From NCBI GenBank assembly GCA_964444685.1, contig CAYUIG010000005.1:1-64000 (forward strand): a stretch of 64,000 nucleotides of DNA, read 5' to 3'. Below are positions 16,239 through 24,487 of this stretch, one piece after another. Below the pieces are notes generated by a model that was not told the origin of the DNA, ran no database searches, and was given only the letters and a program-made list of their open reading frames with translations. This stretch comes from CAYUIG01 sp964444685. GTDB taxonomy: Bacteria; Gemmatimonadota; Gemmatimonadetes; Longimicrobiales; RSA9. Made by a program: the position numbers and the translations under genes. Each line of letters begins with the position of its first letter. The first letter of the stretch is position 1.

Positions 16239-17428
16239 GCAACCGCCTTTCGCACCCACTCGCCCCACGCCGCGAGCGCAGCGCGCTTCTCGGCGAGCAG
16301 GTAGCGTTCGCGGTCGCCGGTGTAGCGGGAAAATCCGAGCGTGTTTTCGGCGTGCCCGAGAACGGCGTCGGCGACGTGAGGGGCGATGCCGAGCCCACCG
16401 TCCTCTTTCGCACGCGTTGCCCAGGTGCGGAACGTCCTGCGTGCGTCGTGCATCGTCCAGTGCGGGATGCGCGCGGTCTTCCGCACACGGGCGAGGGGCT
16501 TCCCGAAGTTGGTCAGGTGGCCGGCCTTCGTGCCGGTGCGCGACGGGAACACATACGGCCCGACGCGAACGGGATCGCCGAGCTGCTTGAGCAGCGCCCG
16601 CGCTTCGGGCGCGAGCGGAACGAGGTGCGTCCGCTTCCCCTTGAAGTTGTCTGCGCTGATCGTCCAGAGCCCGCCATCGATCTCATCCCAACGCATGGCG
16701 AGAATGGATCCGATCCGCTGCGCCGTGAGGAACGCGAGCCGCACGGCCGCGCGAACGTGCAACGGCTCCCGCTCCGTCGCGGCCCACACCTTTTTCAGCT
16801 CCTTTGCGCTCAGGTAGCGTTCACGCGCCCGCTCCGCGGCCGGCGGTTGGACCATGTGCGCGGGATTCGCCTCGAGGCCTGGGAAGCCGCGACGCAGCCC
16901 ATCGTTGTAGATCAGTCGGATCAGTCCGAGCGCACGGTTGGCGTTGATCGGTGCGCGCTTCGCGATCTTCTCCACGAGCTGCACGACTTCCCGGCGCGTG
17001 ATGCCGCTCGCGTCACGATCGCCCCATAGCGGCAGGATGTCGCGCTCGAGCTGGCGCAGCCGGCCGGTGTGCGTGCGCTCGCGCGTCTTCGCCTTCCGCG
17101 CCTCGAGTACTTCGTCGGCGAGCGCGCGGAAGGTGCGATCACCACTGCGCCGCTCCTGCTTCTCCGCGGCGGGATCGTCGCCCGCGTCGGCGCGCACCAG
17201 GACCGCACGCGCGGCCTCGCGCGCGTCCGCGAGTCCGAGCCGCGGGAAGATCCCGAGCTTGTGGCGCCGGTGCGTGCCGTTCACGCGATAGCGCACGATC
17301 CACGTCTTCGACGTGCGGCCGACACGCAGAATGAGGCCCGGCATCGTCGTATCCCAGTAGTCAACGCGTGCGTCGCCATTCGTGCGCAGGTTCTCGACGG
17401 TGCGCGCCGTCAGCTTCACCTTGGGCAC
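16235..17428 (-). CDS. int: Tyrosine-type site-specific integrase
   Basis: A 397-residue integrase of the P4/DUF4102 class. An N-terminal arm-binding domain (1-90; KLTARTVENLR, GLILRVG) is followed by a core-binding SAM-like domain (about 95-190). The catalytic domain has Arg238 (TAQRIGS), His327 and Arg330 (MHDARRTFR), His359 (LGHAEN) and Tyr369 (FSRYTG). I chose GTG 17428 because AGGAGG lies 5 bases upstream; the frame extends to 17479. It lies next to the right attachment core, oriented inward, as usual for tRNA integrases. Confidence 0.96.
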   Translation of the reverse strand: MPKVKLTARTVENLRTNGDARVDYWDTTMPGLILRVGRTSKTWIVRYRVNGTHRRHKLGIFPRLGLADAREAARAVLVRADAGDDPAAEKQERRSGDRTFRALADEVLEARKAKTRERTHTGRLRQLERDILPLWGDRDASGITRREVVQLVEKIAKRAPINANRALGLIRLIYNDGLRRGFPGLEANPAHMVQPPAAERARERYLSAKELKKVWAATEREPLHVRAAVRLAFLTAQRIGSILAMRWDEIDGGLWTISADNFKGKRTHLVPLAPEARALLKQLGDPVRVGPYVFPSRTGTKAGHLTNFGKPLARVRKTARIPHWTMHDARRTFRTWATRAKEDGGLGIAPHVADAVLGHAENTLGFSRYTGDRERYLLAEKRAALAAWGEWVRKAVA

Positions 17429-17470
17429 GGTTGCCTCCTGAAGAGTCAGCGGCCCCGTTGCGTCCCATAG

Positions 17471-17512
17471 GTGCCCCACTCAACGGCTCCGATTGGGGCA
17501 CACATGGGGCAC
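17471..17512. repeat. Candidate integrase arm sites, right end
   Basis: TGGGGCAC occurs at 17494-17501 and 17505-17512, again 11 bp apart, with an inverted copy at 17471-17478. The direct pair mirrors the left-end pair. GAAACG-like motifs also recur between 17539 and 17640, on the way to the attachment core. Confidence 0.6.
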
Positions 17513-17646
17513 TCAGAACATGAAAACGGGCGGAACGAGTTGAAACGATACGAAACGGAATATGGGACGGAACCCGGTGCAACTGCAATACTTGGATGGG
17601 CTACGGTGGAACGGATTGAAGCGGGGTGAAACGGGGAGTCGGATAC

Positions 17647-17684
17647 TTACAAATCAGCTGCTCTGCCAACTGAGCTACGCCAGC
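17647..17684 (-). repeat. Right attachment core: orphaned 5' half of tRNA-Thr
   Basis: Exact 38-bp copy of 7729-7766. It is the 5' half of the tRNA up to the anticodon loop and continues into element DNA, so it cannot make a tRNA. Sequence right of 17684 should be the original upstream flank, including the native tRNA promoter, which would now read leftward toward the integrase. Confidence 0.92.
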
Positions 17685-17859
17685 GTGCCTCAACGTTAAT
17701 GGGTCACGCCCACGAGGTCGAGTGTGCGTTGGCACCCGCCCCAGTCACCCGTCCCGACTCGCCCGCCTCACGTCGCCCGCAGGTCCCGCCGCACGTCCCG
17801 CACTGGCGGCGCGGGCCTTGGTCCGGCAACATGCCGAGGCGAAAATACGGGAGGCTGAT

Positions 17860-18111
17860 ATGGCGGACACCTACACCGAGGCCGTCGTGCGCGGCTTCGC
17901 GAAGTACACCGAGCTGGAACCGGAACGCATCCAGCTGGAGACCCGGCTGGAGGAACTCGGCGTCGACTCTCTGGACACCATGAGCCTGGTGGCAGACCTC
18001 GAGGACGAGTTCAAGGTCACGCTTTCCGATGATGACCTCGAGACGCTCGACACCGTCGGGGATGCGGTGCGCGCGCTACGCAACGCGTGCGAGCCGACGG
18101 CTGCGGAGTGA
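17860..18111 (+). CDS. Acyl carrier protein
   Basis: An 83-residue acidic helical carrier with the phosphopantetheine site GVDSLDT at Ser37 and the usual VADLEDEFKV helix. It presents acyl chains to the ketosynthase encoded next. The ATG at 17860 has GGGAGG 5 bases upstream. Its stop overlaps the ketosynthase start by one base (TGATG). It is clearly ACP, but it differs from a housekeeping AcpP in having a long N-terminus and a C-terminal NACEPTAAE tail. The 175 bases to its left are the native flank of the tRNA site. Confidence 0.93.
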   Translation: MADTYTEAVVRGFAKYTELEPERIQLETRLEELGVDSLDTMSLVADLEDEFKVTLSDDDLETLDTVGDAVRALRNACEPTAAE

Positions 18112-19328
18112 TGCAGCGCAGGGTAGTCGTGACCGGCATGGGCGTGGTCTCCGCGCTCGGGCCGGACCTCTCCGCGTTCCGCAACGCGCTGTTCGCGGGC
18201 CGCAGCGGGGTCGCTCCACTCGAACAGATTCCCCTCGACAGGCTCCGCTTCCGTGACGGCGCACAGGCGCGAAACTTCGACGCATCCGCTCACTTCTCGG
18301 AGAAGCAGGCGGGCATGCTCGACCGGTTCGCACAGCTCGCCCTCGTCGCCGCGCGCGAAGCCGTAGCCGATGCCGATGTGCCGTGGACCGATGAACTGCG
18401 CGCCCGCACCGCCGTCATTACCGGCTCCAGTCTGGGCGGCCAGAGCACGCTCGATGAACGTTTCCTGCAGCTCTACGGCGAAAATGCGCCGCGCATGCAT
18501 CCACTCACCGTTCCGCGCGTGATGGCGAACGCGGGCGCCAGTCACATCTCGATGGAGTTCGGCCTCGGCGGACCCGCGTACACGGTTTCATCCGCGTGCG
18601 CGTCCTCCGCGCACGCCATCGGCCAGGCCTACTGGATGGTGCGCAGCGGTCAGGCACGAGCCGCGGTGACGGGAGGGAGCGAGGCACCGTTCAGCCTCGG
18701 ACACCTGCTGGCATGGGATGCCCTGCGCGTCGTTACGCGCGACGCATGCCGCCCCTTCGCACGCAACCGGAGCGGCATGATCCTGGGCGAGTGCGGCGCG
18801 ATGCTCGTGCTCGAGCCGCTCGACGATGCGTTGCGCCGCGGCGCCACGATCTACGGTGAGATCGTCGGCTTCGGGATGTCAGCCGACGCACAGCATCTCA
18901 CTCACCCGTCACCCACGGGTGCGGCTGCCGCGATCCGTGCGGCGCTCGACGATGCGGAATTGAATGCCGACGGGATCGGCTACATCAATGCGCACGGCAC
19001 GGCAACAGCAGCCAACGACAGCATGGAGGCGGCCGCGATCCATGACGTGCTCGGGCCGCATGCGGCGGATGTCTGCGTGAGTTCGACCAAGGCGGCACAC
19101 GGGCATTGCCTCGGCGGGGCGGGCGCGATCGAGGCGGTGGCCACCCTGTGCGCCATGCAGCAGGGCGTACTACCGCCTACGCTGAATCACACGGAAACCG
19201 ATCCCGAATGCGCGCTGGACGTGGTGCCGAACGAAGCGCGTGAAAGGCGCGTAGACGCCGCGCTCTCGCATTCGTTCGCGTTCGGCGGGCTGAATGCGGT
19301 GCTCGCCTTCCGAAGGAACGGAAGCTAG
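18111..19328 (+). CDS. Beta-ketoacyl-ACP synthase II-like (FabF family)
   Basis: A 405-residue thiolase-fold condensing enzyme that elongates acyl-ACP with malonyl-ACP. Catalytic Cys163 lies in SSACASSAHAI, His295 in NAHGTATAAND and His332 in KAAHGHCLGGAGA. All are present, so it is a true ketosynthase, not a chain-length factor. The start MQRRVVVTGMGVVSALG is canonical. It is coupled to its own ACP rather than to fabD/fabG. The last 4 bases overlap cysS convergently. It could be a second, specialised fatty-acid or polyketide condensing pair. Confidence 0.93.
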   Translation: MQRRVVVTGMGVVSALGPDLSAFRNALFAGRSGVAPLEQIPLDRLRFRDGAQARNFDASAHFSEKQAGMLDRFAQLALVAAREAVADADVPWTDELRARTAVITGSSLGGQSTLDERFLQLYGENAPRMHPLTVPRVMANAGASHISMEFGLGGPAYTVSSACASSAHAIGQAYWMVRSGQARAAVTGGSEAPFSLGHLLAWDALRVVTRDACRPFARNRSGMILGECGAMLVLEPLDDALRRGATIYGEIVGFGMSADAQHLTHPSPTGAAAAIRAALDDAELNADGIGYINAHGTATAANDSMEAAAIHDVLGPHAADVCVSSTKAAHGHCLGGAGAIEAVATLCAMQQGVLPPTLNHTETDPECALDVVPNEARERRVDAALSHSFAFGGLNAVLAFRRNGS

Positions 19329-20776
19329 CGACGACGCCAGCGCACGCCCTGCGGCGTGTCCTCCACCACCACACCCGCTTCCGTCAACTCGTCGCGAATG
19401 CGATCGGCCGCAGCGAAGTCGCGGCGTCCGCGCGCGGCGCGCCGCTCCTCGATCCGGCTTTCGACCCAGCTCGCGAAGTCTTCATCGACCGATTCCATCT
19501 CGGCGCGCGCGAGCGTGATGAAGCCGAGCACATCGTCGATGCGCGCAAGCGCGTCCCGCGCGGCCGCCAGCTCGTCCGGGCGGACGGCCGGCGCAGCATC
19601 GAGCCGTGCGTTTACGTCGCGGATGAACGGGAACACCACCGCCAGCGCGTTCGGCGTGTTGAGGTCGTCGTCCATCGCCTCTTCGAACCCCGCGAGCGCG
19701 GCCGACGACAGCTCCGCGAGCCCGGAGTCGGGCGCGTCGCCGGCTGTGGCCGTTTCCTCGAGCCGGCGCGCGAACTCCACGATGCGGCGCAGCGCCGTCT
19801 TCGCGTCCTCGAGCCCATCGAACGAGAAGTTCAGCTCGCGGCGGTAGTGCGCCTGGAGCAACAGGTACCGGATCGCGGACGGCGCGAAGCCACGCTCGAG
19901 CAGATCGGCGATGCGATAGTCGTTGCCCTTCGACTTCGACATCTTCTCGCCGTTCACCTTGAGGTGCGTGACGTGCAGCCACGTGCGCGCGAACGGCTTC
20001 CCGGTCGCCGCCTGTGACTGCGCGATCTCGTCCTCGTGATGCGGGAAGATCAGGTCCTCGCCGCCCGCGTGGATGTCGAATGTCTCGCCCAGCTCCGCCA
20101 TGGACATCGCGGAGCACTCGATGTGCCAGCCCGGCCGCCCCTCGCCCCACGGCGTCTGCCACGCGGCGCCGGCGCGGCGATCCGCATCCTTCGCCGCCTT
20201 CCACAGCGCGAAGTCGCGTGCGTCCGCCTTCTCGTACTCGTCCGCATCGATCGCGCGCGAACGATCCGCGAGCCCCGCGCCCGCGCGCACGTGGTCGAGC
20301 TCGATGCGCGACAGCGCACCGTACTCGGGATACGACGAGATGTCGAAGTACACCGAGCCGTCCACGACGTACGCGTGACCGCGCTCGATCAAACGCGCGA
20401 TCAGTGCGATCATCTGATCGATGTTCTCCGTCGCCCGCGGGTACACGTCCGCACGGCGGATGGCGAGGGTGTCGAGATCGCGGAAGAACGCTTCGGTCTG
20501 CGGCCCGGTGATGCTGCCGATGTCCATGCCCTGCTGCGCCGCGGCGTCGATGATCTTATCCTCGACGTCCGTAAGGTTCATGACGAAATGGACGTCGAAG
20601 CCCTTCCACTCGAGGTAACGGTGCAGCACGTCGACGAACAGGAACGTGCGGAAGTTGCCGATGTGCGGCGGGCGATAGACGGTCGGGCCGCAGGCATACA
20701 CGCCGACGTGCGGCGGTGCCAGCGGCCGGAACTCCTCGAGGGAGCGGCTGAGCGTGTTGTAGAGGTGAAGCGTCAT
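19325..20776 (-). CDS. cysS: Cysteinyl-tRNA synthetase
   Basis: Class I synthetase of 483 residues that charges tRNA-Cys. It has the HIGH-type motif PPHIGNF, zinc ligands CGPT, then WHIECS and HHEDEIAQS. The KMSKS loop is KMSKSKGND, and a DALR-type C-terminal domain follows. Length is normal. The ATG at 20776 is 13 bases after the NTF2-like gene; it is the last gene of the smpB-to-cysS operon. Confidence 0.97.
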   Translation of the reverse strand: MTLHLYNTLSRSLEEFRPLAPPHVGVYACGPTVYRPPHIGNFRTFLFVDVLHRYLEWKGFDVHFVMNLTDVEDKIIDAAAQQGMDIGSITGPQTEAFFRDLDTLAIRRADVYPRATENIDQMIALIARLIERGHAYVVDGSVYFDISSYPEYGALSRIELDHVRAGAGLADRSRAIDADEYEKADARDFALWKAAKDADRRAGAAWQTPWGEGRPGWHIECSAMSMAELGETFDIHAGGEDLIFPHHEDEIAQSQAATGKPFARTWLHVTHLKVNGEKMSKSKGNDYRIADLLERGFAPSAIRYLLLQAHYRRELNFSFDGLEDAKTALRRIVEFARRLEETATAGDAPDSGLAELSSAALAGFEEAMDDDLNTPNALAVVFPFIRDVNARLDAAPAVRPDELAAARDALARIDDVLGFITLARAEMESVDEDFASWVESRIEERRAARGRRDFAAADRIRDELTEAGVVVEDTPQGVRWRRR

Positions 20777-20789
20777 CCCGGCGCCGTCT

Positions 20790-21209
20790 TCAGTGGAGCA
20801 GCCGGATCTCCGTGATCCGCCACTCGCCCTGCTCGAGCTGCAGCGCCAGGAAGACCGTGGCGCGGACGGGGATGGTAGTCCCGCGGGAGCGTGCGGTCCA
20901 GTCGAGCTCGGCGAACGCCTTGGCGGGGTCACCGCCCACCACGCGCGCGCGGCCGATCTGCACCCGCAGCGTTTCACGCTCCTCGAACAAGCGGCGCAGC
21001 ATGGCCGATGCCTGGCGCGCACCGACGGGTCCGGTCTTCGCCCCGCCGAGCGCGATGCTCACGCCGTCATCGGCGAACCTGGCCGCGATGCCGCCCGCGT
21101 CGCCGCGCTGCCACGACGCCGCGAGCCGGTCCACTACCGGCCCCAGCTCCTGCGCGTGTGCCTGCAGCGGGAAGATCGCGAGCGCGAGCGCGAGGCCGAA
21201 GGTCTTCAT
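20790..21209 (-). CDS. Secreted NTF2-like (DUF4783-type) protein
   Basis: A 139-residue exported protein with a signal peptide (FGLALALAIFPLQAHAQ). A small alpha+beta domain of NTF2-like pattern follows: helices VVDRLAASWQRGDAGGIA, then strands VSIALGG, VQIGRARVVG and WRITEIRLLH. Role unknown. Its ATG overlaps the pyrF stop (ATGA), so it is coupled to pyrimidine genes with no obvious functional link. Confidence 0.75.
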   Translation of the reverse strand: MKTFGLALALAIFPLQAHAQELGPVVDRLAASWQRGDAGGIAARFADDGVSIALGGAKTGPVGARQASAMLRRLFEERETLRVQIGRARVVGGDPAKAFAELDWTARSRGTTIPVRATVFLALQLEQGEWRITEIRLLH

Positions 21210-21916
21210 CCAGCCGGCGCCTTGAAGCCGCTGATCTCGTCGATGATCGCGTCGACGGCCGCGGCCGGATCCTCTGCTTCGAGGATCGGCCGTCCGATCA
21301 CGAGGAAGTCCGCACCCGCACGCGCGGCCGCGAGCGGTGTCGCCGTCCGTGACTGGTCCGCTGCCGCCGCGCCGCCCGGCCGGACGCCCGGCGTCACCAC
21401 GAGGAAGAGCGGGCCGTGCCGGCGCTTGATCGCTTCCGCTTCGAGCGGCGACGCGACCACACCGTCCAGCGAGCTCTCGGCCGCCAACGACGCGAGCCGG
21501 TCCACTTCGTCGCGGATCGAGCGCACCTCCTTCGCCCACACGCGCTCGACCTCCGAGGCGTGCGACGAAGTCAGAATCGTCACGCCCAGCAGCCGCGTGG
21601 CCGCGTCGCCGGCAGCCTCCCGCGCCGCGCGCATCATCTCGGGGCCGCCGGAGACGTGCAGCGTGACCATATCCGCATCCAGCGCGACGGCGGCGCGCAC
21701 CGCGCGCGCGACCGTGCTGGGAATGTCGTGGAGCTTCATGTCGAGGAAGACGCGCTTGCCTCGATCCTTGAGTTCGGAGACGAGCGCCGGACCACCGGCG
21801 AGATAGAGCGGCACACCGACCTTGTAGTAGTCGACGGCGTCACCGAGCCGGTCGACGAGTGCGAGCGACTCGTCCGGCGTGGGCAGGTCAAGCGCGACGA
21901 TGATTCCGGGCGTCAT
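21206..21916 (-). CDS. pyrF: Orotidine-5'-phosphate decarboxylase
   Basis: Converts OMP to UMP, the last step of de novo pyrimidine synthesis. The 236 residues form a TIM barrel: IIVALDLP, the catalytic Lys/Asp motif FLDMKLHDIPSTV, VTPGVRPGG and a phosphate-loop end FLVIGRPI. It starts 4 bases after the pyrD stop. Confidence 0.97.
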   Translation of the reverse strand: MTPGIIVALDLPTPDESLALVDRLGDAVDYYKVGVPLYLAGGPALVSELKDRGKRVFLDMKLHDIPSTVARAVRAAVALDADMVTLHVSGGPEMMRAAREAAGDAATRLLGVTILTSSHASEVERVWAKEVRSIRDEVDRLASLAAESSLDGVVASPLEAEAIKRRHGPLFLVVTPGVRPGGAAAADQSRTATPLAAARAGADFLVIGRPILEAEDPAAAVDAIIDEISGFKAPAG

Positions 21917-21920
21917 GTTG

Positions 21921-22835
21921 TCAGTCGAGTCCCGCGCCGACCAGTTCGCCGACGTCGGCGACCCCTTGTTTCGAGCCGTAACGTTCCAGACCGGACAGTA
22001 CACGCAGCGCGGTTCTTGGGTCCGCGAAGCTCGCCGTCCCGATCTGGACCAGGGACGCACCCGCGAGAAGATACTGCACCGCGTCCTCGCCCGTGCGAAT
22101 GCCGCCAAGGCCGAGGATCGGGACCGACACCCGCCGGCGCGCCTGCCGCACCGCGTGCACACCCATGGGCAGTATGCCGGGGCCGCTCACGCCGCCGCTT
22201 CCCGCACCCAGCACGGACCGGCGCGTGGCCGTGTCGTACAGCAGACCGGGAAAGGTGTTGATCAGGCTGAGCCCGTCCGCGCCCGCTTCCACCGCCACCT
22301 CCGCCATCCGCCCTATGTCGGGCACGTTGGGCGCCAGCTTCACCACCAGCGGCCGCCGCGTCGCCGCGCGCGCACCGCGCACCACCTCGGCCAGCAGGTC
22401 CTCGCGCGTCGAGAACACCGCGCCGCCCCGCTTCACATTCGGGCACGACACGTTCAGTTCATATGCGACGAATCCCGCCTCGCCATCCAGCGCCGCGACG
22501 ATCTCTGCGTACTCCTCCGGTGTCTCGCCGGCCACGTTGATGAGCACACGCGCGTGTGTGAGCCGCTGCGCCAGCCATGGCAGCTTCGAAGCCCGGAACT
22601 CCGCGAGCCCGACGTTGGCGAGGCCGATGGAGTTGAGCATGATGCCAGTCGACTCGGCCACGCGCGGCGACGGATTACCGGCGCGCGGCTCGACCGTGAC
22701 CGCCTTCGTCACCAGTCCGCCGAGCGCATCAATGTCGATCAGACCGTCCAGCTCCTCGCCGTAGCCGCAGGTGCCACTCGCGAGCAGGACGGGGTTCTGG
22801 AAGGTAGTGCCGAGGAGCTGCTGCTCGAGTCTCAC
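21921..22835 (-). CDS. pyrD: Dihydroorotate dehydrogenase, class 1B catalytic subunit
   Basis: Oxidises dihydroorotate to orotate with FMN. A 304-residue barrel with NPVLLASGTCGYG, the catalytic Cys motif ELNVSCPNVKRGG, LVVKLAPN and FMN-phosphate loops ILGLGGIRTGED and VQIGTA. The Cys and NAD-linked class 1B pattern normally needs a PyrK subunit, not seen in this window. The GTG at 22835 overlaps the TPR gene stop as GTGA. A much longer open frame upstream is antisense-like shadow. Confidence 0.95.
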   Translation of the reverse strand: MRLEQQLLGTTFQNPVLLASGTCGYGEELDGLIDIDALGGLVTKAVTVEPRAGNPSPRVAESTGIMLNSIGLANVGLAEFRASKLPWLAQRLTHARVLINVAGETPEEYAEIVAALDGEAGFVAYELNVSCPNVKRGGAVFSTREDLLAEVVRGARAATRRPLVVKLAPNVPDIGRMAEVAVEAGADGLSLINTFPGLLYDTATRRSVLGAGSGGVSGPGILPMGVHAVRQARRRVSVPILGLGGIRTGEDAVQYLLAGASLVQIGTASFADPRTALRVLSGLERYGSKQGVADVGELVGAGLD

Positions 22836-24487
22836 CGGATGTCGAACGTGTCGCGCGCCGTGTCGCGGCCGCCACGCCGCAGACGCGCACGCATCGAGTC
22901 CTGACGCAGCTTCACCGTATCCATCAGCTGAATCGAATCGACCGTCAGTACGGTCGCCAGACGCGCGGAGTCGCTGCGCATGCACGCCGCCCGCGCGCTG
23001 TCCGCACGCACACCGAACACGCCGAGGCTGTCCAGCAGCGTACCGCAGCGGAACGTGAGGCTGTCCACGACCGCGGCCAGCCGGACGCTGTCGATCACCG
23101 CCACCGCACGCGCCACACTCACATCGGTGCGGCGGGCTTCCGCGGATGCATCCGCGGCAAGCGAAACGATGGAGTTGCCGAGTCGCTCCTCCGCAATCGT
23201 GTAGGCGTCGGGGTCGCCGCCGCCGCCCGCTGCAGCCAGCACGTAAGGATTGTCCGCCTGCGCGTACGCACGCGCGACCAATCCATCCGCCTCCTCGCCG
23301 TCCGTCAGCAGCGCGGCCGCGAGCAGCGCCTTCGGCGCCCAGACCGCCTCGGGCGCGAGGTCCGCGTACGCGATGAACAGTGCGCGCGCGAGTCCGGGCG
23401 ACTGCAACTGGTCCCGTGCGAGCTCCGCCGCCGCGAACAACGCGAGCGGACGGCCGCGCTCGCGCGCGTAACCGACGAGCACTTCCACCGTGCGCATGCG
23501 CTGCAACAGATCGCGTGCAGGCGTATGGCCGAGTGCCGGCAGCAGCAACGCGCGCGACTCGCCGAGATCCGTGAGCGCGGTCGCCTGACCGAGCCGCAGG
23601 CGCGCGGCCATCGTCAGTGCGCTGTCCGCAAGGCCGCGGCCCGCACGACGCCCGACCACTTCCGCATCGCGGATGGCTTCGTCGCTGCGACCGATCGCGG
23701 CAGCGAGCTGCGCGCGCTGCAGCAGCAGCGTGTCGGCGGCGGCATTCGGCCACTCCGTCCGCTCGACCGCGAGCACGTCCAGCGCGTACTTGGATCCCCA
23801 CCTCGATGCAGCCGCGGCTGCCAGCGAGCCGACCGAGTCCGCGTGACGCGCGGCGTCGCGCTCATCCAGCAGCACGTACAATGCGACGCGCAGCGCCGCC
23901 GAGTCCCCGGTCATCAGCGCGTGCGCAGCGGCCTCGAGCCGCGCTTCCGCCGCGATCGGACCCCCGGCCTCGGCCGCACGCTCGAGGTCCGCCTGCGCCT
24001 CCTCGTAGCGCCCGGTCTCGTACAACGCACGTGCGCGCCAGAGTCGCGCGAACGCACCGAGCTGGCCGTTGCCCGCACGCGTCGTCGCGGAGTCGAGTGA
24101 TGCGAGCGCCGCCGTCGTGTTGCCGAGTGCGAGTTGTGCGGCGCCGAGATACGCGAGTGCGCCGGCGCGCATGTCGCCGTCGCTCGTGCGCTCGAGCACG
24201 CGCTGCAGCGCCGCGGCCGCGGCATCGTGCTCGCCCATCATGAAGCGCGCGCGGCCGATCAGGTACAGCGCATCGTCCGCCCAGCGGCCATCCGGATGTC
24301 CACGATAGCTGGACGCCGCCTTGTCGATCGCTTCGAGATAGCCGTCCTGCGCGACCGATGTCTGGCCACGCATGCGCGCGCGCTCCGCTTCGTTGAAGCG
24401 ACGCTGCGCGTTGTACAGGCTGTTGAAGTAGCCACAGCCCGCCACGGTCCCGAGCGCCACGAGCACGGCCGTCGCTATCCGGCTCAT
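22832..24487 (-). CDS. Tetratricopeptide-repeat lipoprotein
   Basis: A 551-residue lipoprotein with lipobox VAGC near residue 18, starting GYFNSLYNAQRRFNEAE. Several TPR-like helical pairs run between about 20 and 330 (GRWADDALYLIGRARFMMGE, AYLGAAQLALGNTTAALASL). This outline matches outer-membrane assembly or BamD-like scaffold lipoproteins. The start at 24487 overlaps the amidase stop (ATGA); the in-frame ATG five codons earlier is less likely. Role unknown; a cell-envelope function fits the adjacent amidase. Confidence 0.8.
   Translation of the reverse strand: MSRIATAVLVALGTVAGCGYFNSLYNAQRRFNEAERARMRGQTSVAQDGYLEAIDKAASSYRGHPDGRWADDALYLIGRARFMMGEHDAAAAALQRVLERTSDGDMRAGALAYLGAAQLALGNTTAALASLDSATTRAGNGQLGAFARLWRARALYETGRYEEAQADLERAAEAGGPIAAEARLEAAAHALMTGDSAALRVALYVLLDERDAARHADSVGSLAAAAASRWGSKYALDVLAVERTEWPNAAADTLLLQRAQLAAAIGRSDEAIRDAEVVGRRAGRGLADSALTMAARLRLGQATALTDLGESRALLLPALGHTPARDLLQRMRTVEVLVGYARERGRPLALFAAAELARDQLQSPGLARALFIAYADLAPEAVWAPKALLAAALLTDGEEADGLVARAYAQADNPYVLAAAGGGGDPDAYTIAEERLGNSIVSLAADASAEARRTDVSVARAVAVIDSVRLAAVVDSLTFRCGTLLDSLGVFGVRADSARAACMRSDSARLATVLTVDSIQLMDTVKLRQDSMRARLRRGGRDTARDTFDIR

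Larger units (their letters stand above)
7729..17684. mobile_element. Integrated phage-satellite-like element in tRNA-Thr
   Basis: About 9.9 kb lies between exact 38-bp repeats. Gene order from the right end, nearly all on the minus strand: integrase, coupled unknown gene, AlpA regulator, small gene, prim-pol, RepA-like ATPase, candidate origin, small Zn and helical proteins, prohead protease, unknown, structural protein. At the left end an HTH gene and a divergent 155-residue gene form a control or cargo unit. Terminase, portal, major capsid, tail tape-measure and lysis genes are absent. The int-alpA-primase-rep order and the size fit phage-inducible island-type satellites; a decayed prophage is the alternative. 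Confidence 0.85.

Noticed and set aside
16235..17479. Longer integrase start at 17479
   Set aside because: The GTG at 17428 has AGGAGG at good distance, and the longer version begins inside an arm-site repeat.
17647..17684. A second functional tRNA-Thr
   Set aside because: Only the 5' half is present and it runs into element DNA; no T-arm or 3' acceptor follows.
21921..23801. 626-residue extended pyrD
   Set aside because: The true PyrD starts at GTG 22835, overlapping the TPR lipoprotein stop; the upstream part is shadow of that gene.
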